NCBI GenBank assembly: GCA_903937325.1
Contig: CAIZYV010000092.1
Span: forward strand, 1-9,961
Direction: 5' to 3'
Source of the DNA: Candidatus Falkowiibacteriota bacterium
GTDB lineage: Bacteria > Patescibacteriota > Patescibacteriia > Patescibacteriales > UBA12465
Length of the DNA: 9,961 bases
Position numbers and translations under genes: made by a program. Of the stretch, positions 7,149-9,961 are shown in pieces. The notes below the pieces were generated by a model. The model saw only the letters and a list, made by a program, of their open reading frames with translations, made no database searches and was not told where the DNA came from. The first letter of the stretch is position 1. Each line of letters begins with the position of its first letter.

Positions 7149-7177
7149 TTGACAAATTATAACAAAAGTAGTATTAT
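7149..7177 (+). promoter_or_regulatory. Strong promoter of the 70-aa membrane protein (TTGACA-17-TATTAT)
   Basis: A perfect -35 TTGACA (7149-7154) and a -10 TATTAT (7172-7177) are separated by 17 bp. The predicted start near 7184 leaves a leader of about 27 nt before the ATG at 7211. The -35 lies on the same TTGACAA heptamer seen in the parA/tRNA region. Confidence 0.75.
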
Positions 7178-7210
7178 AGAAGCAGTTAATTAACAAATAA
7201 AACAGAAACC

Positions 7211-7423
7211 ATGAAAAAATTCTTTTTTTCGGCTGCAATAGCCACAATTTTAATTTTTATTAATTTACCAGGCCTTCTCGCTCAGAGTAGCGAACCGGTT
7301 AAAAAAAACGATTCATTCTGCTGGATCCCGATAGTGGTTTTTTGTGTAATTATGATAATCGCAATTATTGCGTTTTATCGAAACACATTCCCGCCCAAAA
7401 AAGAAAATCAGATCGACGAATAA
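7211..7423 (+). CDS. Small membrane protein of unknown function, 70 aa
   Basis: I do not recognise this protein. Residues 1-25 (MKKFFFSAAIATILIF onward to GLLAQ) have a positive start, a hydrophobic core and an Ala before a polar stretch, matching a Sec signal peptide with possible cleavage after LLA, or an uncleaved first membrane span. Residues 26-36 are polar (SSEPVKKNDSF). Residues 37-56 (about WIPIVVFCVIMIIAIIAFY) form a clear membrane span, and the tail (RNTFPPKKENQIDE) is charged. With cleavage, the topology would be a single-span protein with a tiny outer part and a cytoplasmic tail. It is the only protein-coding gene on the plus strand that I can support, and it has its own near-consensus promoter and strong terminator, so it is likely well expressed as a single-gene mRNA. 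It has no Shine-Dalgarno motif (the leader ends AAACAGAAACC). The 70-aa length, clear topology and bracketing signals argue that it is real. A role as a small envelope subunit or regulator is only a guess. Confidence 0.75.
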   Translation: MKKFFFSAAIATILIFINLPGLLAQSSEPVKKNDSFCWIPIVVFCVIMIIAIIAFYRNTFPPKKENQIDE

Positions 7424-7445
7424 AGGTCGACCAAAACGCAATAGA

Positions 7446-7479
7446 CCGGAGACGCATACCATGTCTCCGGCCTTTTTTT
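7446..7479 (+). terminator. Intrinsic terminator of the 70-aa gene
   Basis: CCGGAGAC (7446-7453), a 9-nt loop and GTCTCCGG (7463-7470) form a perfect 8-bp GC-rich stem followed by CC and seven T residues (7473-7479). It begins 22 nt after the stop at 7423. The last Ts overlap the TAA stop (7478-7480) of the convergent LTD/LamG gene. On the minus strand the hairpin lacks a good U run, so it is a weaker terminator in that direction. Confidence 0.9.
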
Positions 7480-9817
7480 ATTCCGGCTTTTCCGCCTGAT
7501 ATTCTGACAAGACTTTGGCCGCATCCAGACTTCCCTGCCATAATTTAAAATTATCAAGCTTATAATCCCAAACCGAACTACTTAACGAAATATTATCAAT
7601 ACTCGCTCCTCGAAGCAAAGGTAGACGCTGGCTTTCCAGTTTCAAAACACCATCGACGAAAAATTGCCAGAGATAGCGGTAATCATCATAAACTAAAGCC
7701 AAGTGATGCCAAAGATTATCTTCAGGTAAAACTTCGTGTCCGTCCGCTAAATATTCATCTTCCCCGTTCGCCCATAAACGCTGGCGAGAATTATCAACGA
7801 TAAAACCAGCTAAACGCTCCGTTCCCTGATTAAAATCTATGTGTAGACGGCCACTATAAGGCAGAGCGGCATTATTTTGCCACCACCAAGAAGCGGAAAA
7901 ATTATTTGTTTTTAAGGCTGGTAGAGATAAAGGATAGGAAGAACCGATTGGCGGAAAAGCTAAGCCTTTGCCGCTTAAGCCATTATAAACTAAAGCGCCC
8001 TCTGGTAACTGCCAATTTAAAGCACCAACACTATCATGCGCAATCGTACCGGAGGCTTCATCAAAATTCCAAGCGTGCTTTAAAAGTAAAGAGGCCGGAT
8101 TTTCTCTTAATACTTGTGGATTAAAAGGTTTAGCAGTTGAAGCAAGCGATTGCAGTTCTTCTAAACTAAGAGCGCGATTCCATAAAGCTAAATCATCAAT
8201 ATTAATAATACCGGCCACCGCCCCGAAATCTACACGATCAAAGCCAGGGGCTAAACCACTAAATGCTTGATGGAAAATTTCTACACCATCAATATAGACG
8301 CCCCAATATCCCCCAATCGCATTCCAAACTAAAGAGCCCTGATGCCACTTATTATCCATAAACCCGGGGCAATCATAACGTCCATCCAAACCAGGAAAGC
8401 CTTGAAACTGCATCATATTACTAAAAATATCAAATTTCATGGCAATATTTTCACTCTGATTATAAAAATTAAAATAAACATGGCCATATTCACCGCTATC
8501 TTTAAATTGAAAAGCGAGCGTAAAATTCTCACCACTTAAAAGTGGCTGTAAATTCGCGGTGATTAAACCGTCTGCCTGATAAGGCAAGCGCCAACCACAA
8601 CCCCAACGTCCAATTGTCCATTTAGTGCCCTGCGATAAAGATAAATTATTGTTATGGCTGATCATTTCCGCTGTAGTCGATCCGCGACATTCCTCAAAAG
8701 ACCAGAGTTTTAATAAACCAGCACTATTAACACCAGGCGAAAGAGTAAAAGGCGTTGAAGTCGAATCACCACTATCATCACTGTTATCATTATTGTCGTT
8801 ATTATTTTGGTTATTATCCGTGTTATCTTGATTATTATCATTATTATCGTCAGCTTCATTATCAGCTGTCGGCACAACGCCACCCAAAGGCCAAAGCAAC
8901 CAATCATTTTTATTATTATCATTATCATAAACCGGCGGCCAATTCTCTTTTGACCCGCCACTTAAAATATCGACGAGCTGCGTATTAGCGTCGGCTTTGC
9001 GCCGCAACAAATAGCCGGCTTCTAGAGCCGGGGCCGGCGCGGCGCCTTCAAAATATTTCGCTTCACCATAGCCGATGGTATCAATAATATCTTCATCATC
9101 AGGACTACTAACTGCGGCCGAAGCTAAATAAATAGTATAAGCGTTGTCCATCAAGGTAAAATCTGGGCGCAAAGCCAGAGCACTCGCCGCGACCCGCAAT
9201 TCCTCGGCCGCATCATCACGCACAACCCGATAACCTTCTCCGGCTCTAATAATACTACCGCTAACAAAAGAACGATCGGCGATATTATCAAAACGTAAAA
9301 TAATTCCGGGATCTACGGCTGTTTTGCTTTTTTCTAAACGAACTTTACGGGCAACCAAGTCAATATCTTCTTCGCCATAATTCCAAATTTCCAGCCAATC
9401 ATCATTGCCTTCGCTATAAACACGGCTGATTAACAAAGTTAAAGGTGCTGCTTCTGCCACCTCATTATTATCAAGAGTGGCATTATTATTCGTTGTTGTT
9501 GAACTAGTGCTAGTCGCTGGTGGTATTTTAGTCGCAAGTGGCGACCAAAGAGCGACATTACTCTGACTAGTTTTTTTAGTAGTCGCAGCAAGGGGCGTTA
9601 AAGGAGTAGACTCAGCCGCCGAACTTTCTACAGAAGAACTGAGTAATGGGCGGGCGGCACTAAAAATATCGGCCGAAGCCGGCTCTTCTCGAGAATCGAA
9701 AGAATTATTTTCCTCAGTCGCAATTTCATCTTCTTCAACAAGCGGTGATTGATCTTTTAAAACTGTTTCTTCTTTTTTTGAATAATTATCGGACACAGAA
9801 ACATTCTTATCAGCCAA
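7478..9817 (-). CDS. Lamin tail domain plus two LamG-like domains, surface protein missing its signal peptide
   Basis: The visible 779 residues carry no enzyme motif I recognise; the domains suggest an extracellular adhesive or glycan-binding role. Residues 1-125 are an acidic and Ser/Thr/Asn-rich linker. Residues about 126-290 match a lamin tail domain (LLISRVYSEGNDDWLEIWN, later DEDIIDTIGYG). Residues 317-350 are an almost pure Asp/Asn/Gln linker. Two concanavalin-like LamG modules follow (about 366-563 and 578-775). They align with each other: LKLWSFEEC/KHAWNFDEA, DNKWHQGSLVWN/DNLWHHLALVYD, VYIDGVEI/FFVDGVLKL. No C-terminal anchor is visible. The frame's only plausible start near here is a TTG at 9817, and the codons before it read S-E-F, so no signal peptide is encoded, although the architecture is one of exported proteins. 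FLADKN at the edge resembles the end of a signal peptide. The N-terminus is therefore probably lost at the junction near 9818. Stop is TAA. Confidence 0.85.
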   Translation of the reverse strand: MADKNVSVSDNYSKKEETVLKDQSPLVEEDEIATEENNSFDSREEPASADIFSAARPLLSSSVESSAAESTPLTPLAATTKKTSQSNVALWSPLATKIPPATSTSSTTTNNNATLDNNEVAEAAPLTLLISRVYSEGNDDWLEIWNYGEEDIDLVARKVRLEKSKTAVDPGIILRFDNIADRSFVSGSIIRAGEGYRVVRDDAAEELRVAASALALRPDFTLMDNAYTIYLASAAVSSPDDEDIIDTIGYGEAKYFEGAAPAPALEAGYLLRRKADANTQLVDILSGGSKENWPPVYDNDNNKNDWLLWPLGGVVPTADNEADDNNDNNQDNTDNNQNNNDNNDNSDDSGDSTSTPFTLSPGVNSAGLLKLWSFEECRGSTTAEMISHNNNLSLSQGTKWTIGRWGCGWRLPYQADGLITANLQPLLSGENFTLAFQFKDSGEYGHVYFNFYNQSENIAMKFDIFSNMMQFQGFPGLDGRYDCPGFMDNKWHQGSLVWNAIGGYWGVYIDGVEIFHQAFSGLAPGFDRVDFGAVAGIINIDDLALWNRALSLEELQSLASTAKPFNPQVLRENPASLLLKHAWNFDEASGTIAHDSVGALNWQLPEGALVYNGLSGKGLAFPPIGSSYPLSLPALKTNNFSASWWWQNNAALPYSGRLHIDFNQGTERLAGFIVDNSRQRLWANGEDEYLADGHEVLPEDNLWHHLALVYDDYRYLWQFFVDGVLKLESQRLPLLRGASIDNISLSSSVWDYKLDNFKLWQGSLDAAKVLSEYQAEKPE
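8760..8870 (-). repeat. Low-complexity ATT/ATC trinucleotide tract coding an Asp/Asn linker
   Basis: The plus strand is a degenerate run of ATT, ATC and GTT triplets (for example TTATCATTATTATCGTC). Read on the minus strand it is GAT/AAT/AAC codons for the Asp/Asn-rich linker at residues 317-350 of the surface protein. The period is three, so length changes would stay in frame. It also opens spurious frames on both strands. Confidence 0.7.
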
Positions 9818-9961
9818 AAACTCACTCGCCGGCGTCGCTGATCTTTGCGGCAGTGCTGGGCATTCTGGGCGGTGTGGGCTGGCTCTTGATTTTGGGTAAG
9901 GTGCGTGACTTTCCCAATACCATTTCGACCACCATCGCCTATGCCTTTCTCATCTACGGAC
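9818..9961 (+). other. Compositionally foreign end segment, probable fragment of a membrane protein gene
   Basis: By my count 80 of the last 141 bases are G or C (57%), well above the rest of the window. The plus strand from about 9821 is open to the end in the frame TCG CTG ATC TTT and reads SLIFAAVLGILGGVGWLLIL, then GKVRDFPNTISTTIAYAFLI. These are two hydrophobic segments with CTG, GGC, GTG, ACC and ATC codons unlike the AT-ending codons of the neighbours. No convincing start codon lies at its beginning; an in-frame TTG at 9778 lies inside the LTD/LamG gene. I cannot name the family. The segment looks like the inside of another gene joined to this sequence. Confidence 0.5.

Noticed and set aside
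7342..7548. A 68-codon plus-strand frame overlapping the 70-aa gene
   Set aside because: It runs through the strong terminator hairpin and into the 3' end of the convergent gene, and has no start signal or recognisable domain.
7906..8831. Short plus-strand frames at 7906-8124, 8342-8539 and 8625-8831
   Set aside because: All are antisense to the LamG-coding part of the surface protein gene, which has clear domain support. None has a promoter.
8710..8988. Open frames on both strands around the Asp/Asn linker, rich in Ile/Met or Tyr/His
   Set aside because: They are shadows of the triplet tract. Their odd composition comes from reading ATT/ATC runs in other frames.
905..9817. Reassigned TGA (glycine code as in Gracilibacteria and SR1)
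   Set aside because: All conserved proteins read through at normal length with the standard code, and no in-frame TGA is needed.
1..9961. CRISPR array, insertion sequence, integrase or toxin-antitoxin module
   Set aside because: I saw no regularly spaced direct repeats, no transposase or recombinase motifs and no paired small toxin/antitoxin genes.

Overview
The window is about 40% GC apart from its last ~140 bases. It reads as a compact, non-model bacterial chromosome, most likely a Candidatus Patescibacteria (CPR) lineage. This placement is an inference from the combined traits: a lamin-tail/LamG surface protein with an Asn/Asp-rich linker, gene starts without Shine-Dalgarno motifs, only TAA stops, a tRNA without encoded CCA, and short intergenic gaps. 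No 16S rRNA or other phylogenetic marker is present to confirm it.

Layout, left to right. (1) A ParA/Soj partition ATPase on the minus strand runs off the left edge. It is divergent from a tRNA-Leu(CAA) gene, and the two promoters share one -35 box. (2) A bidirectional terminator separates the tRNA from a 117-aa coiled-coil protein gene of unknown role, which has its own extended -10 promoter. (3) A five-gene minus-strand operon reads from 6664 down to 1355: a WbaP/WcaJ-type polyprenyl-phosphate sugar phosphotransferase, two GT4 glycosyltransferases, D-aminoacyl-tRNA deacylase (dtd) and the tRNA 2-thiouridylase mnmA. It ends at an intrinsic terminator. (4) The RNase P RNA gene (rnpB) lies just upstream of this operon on the same strand, with no visible terminator between them. 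(5) A small plus-strand gene for a 70-aa membrane protein has a near-consensus promoter and a strong terminator of its own. (6) A long minus-strand gene encodes an extracellular-type protein with a lamin tail domain and two LamG-like domains. It lacks a signal peptide. (7) From about 9818 the composition jumps to 57% GC and the plus strand encodes what looks like part of an unrelated membrane protein. This looks like a chimeric join or a recombination breakpoint.

How the genes fit together: the phosphotransferase would place the first sugar on a lipid carrier at the membrane, and the two GT4 enzymes would extend it into a surface glycan. dtd and mnmA, at the 3' end of the operon, serve translation quality control and tRNA modification, and rnpB and tRNA-Leu belong to the same general function. 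The LTD/LamG protein and the 70-aa protein are predicted envelope or surface components.

I found no CRISPR array, transposase, integrase or toxin-antitoxin pair, and no clear undescribed system. The most useful leads are the shared -35 divergent promoter, the consistent lack of Shine-Dalgarno motifs, the highly promoted small membrane protein, the LTD/LamG architecture, and the suspicious right-hand junction.
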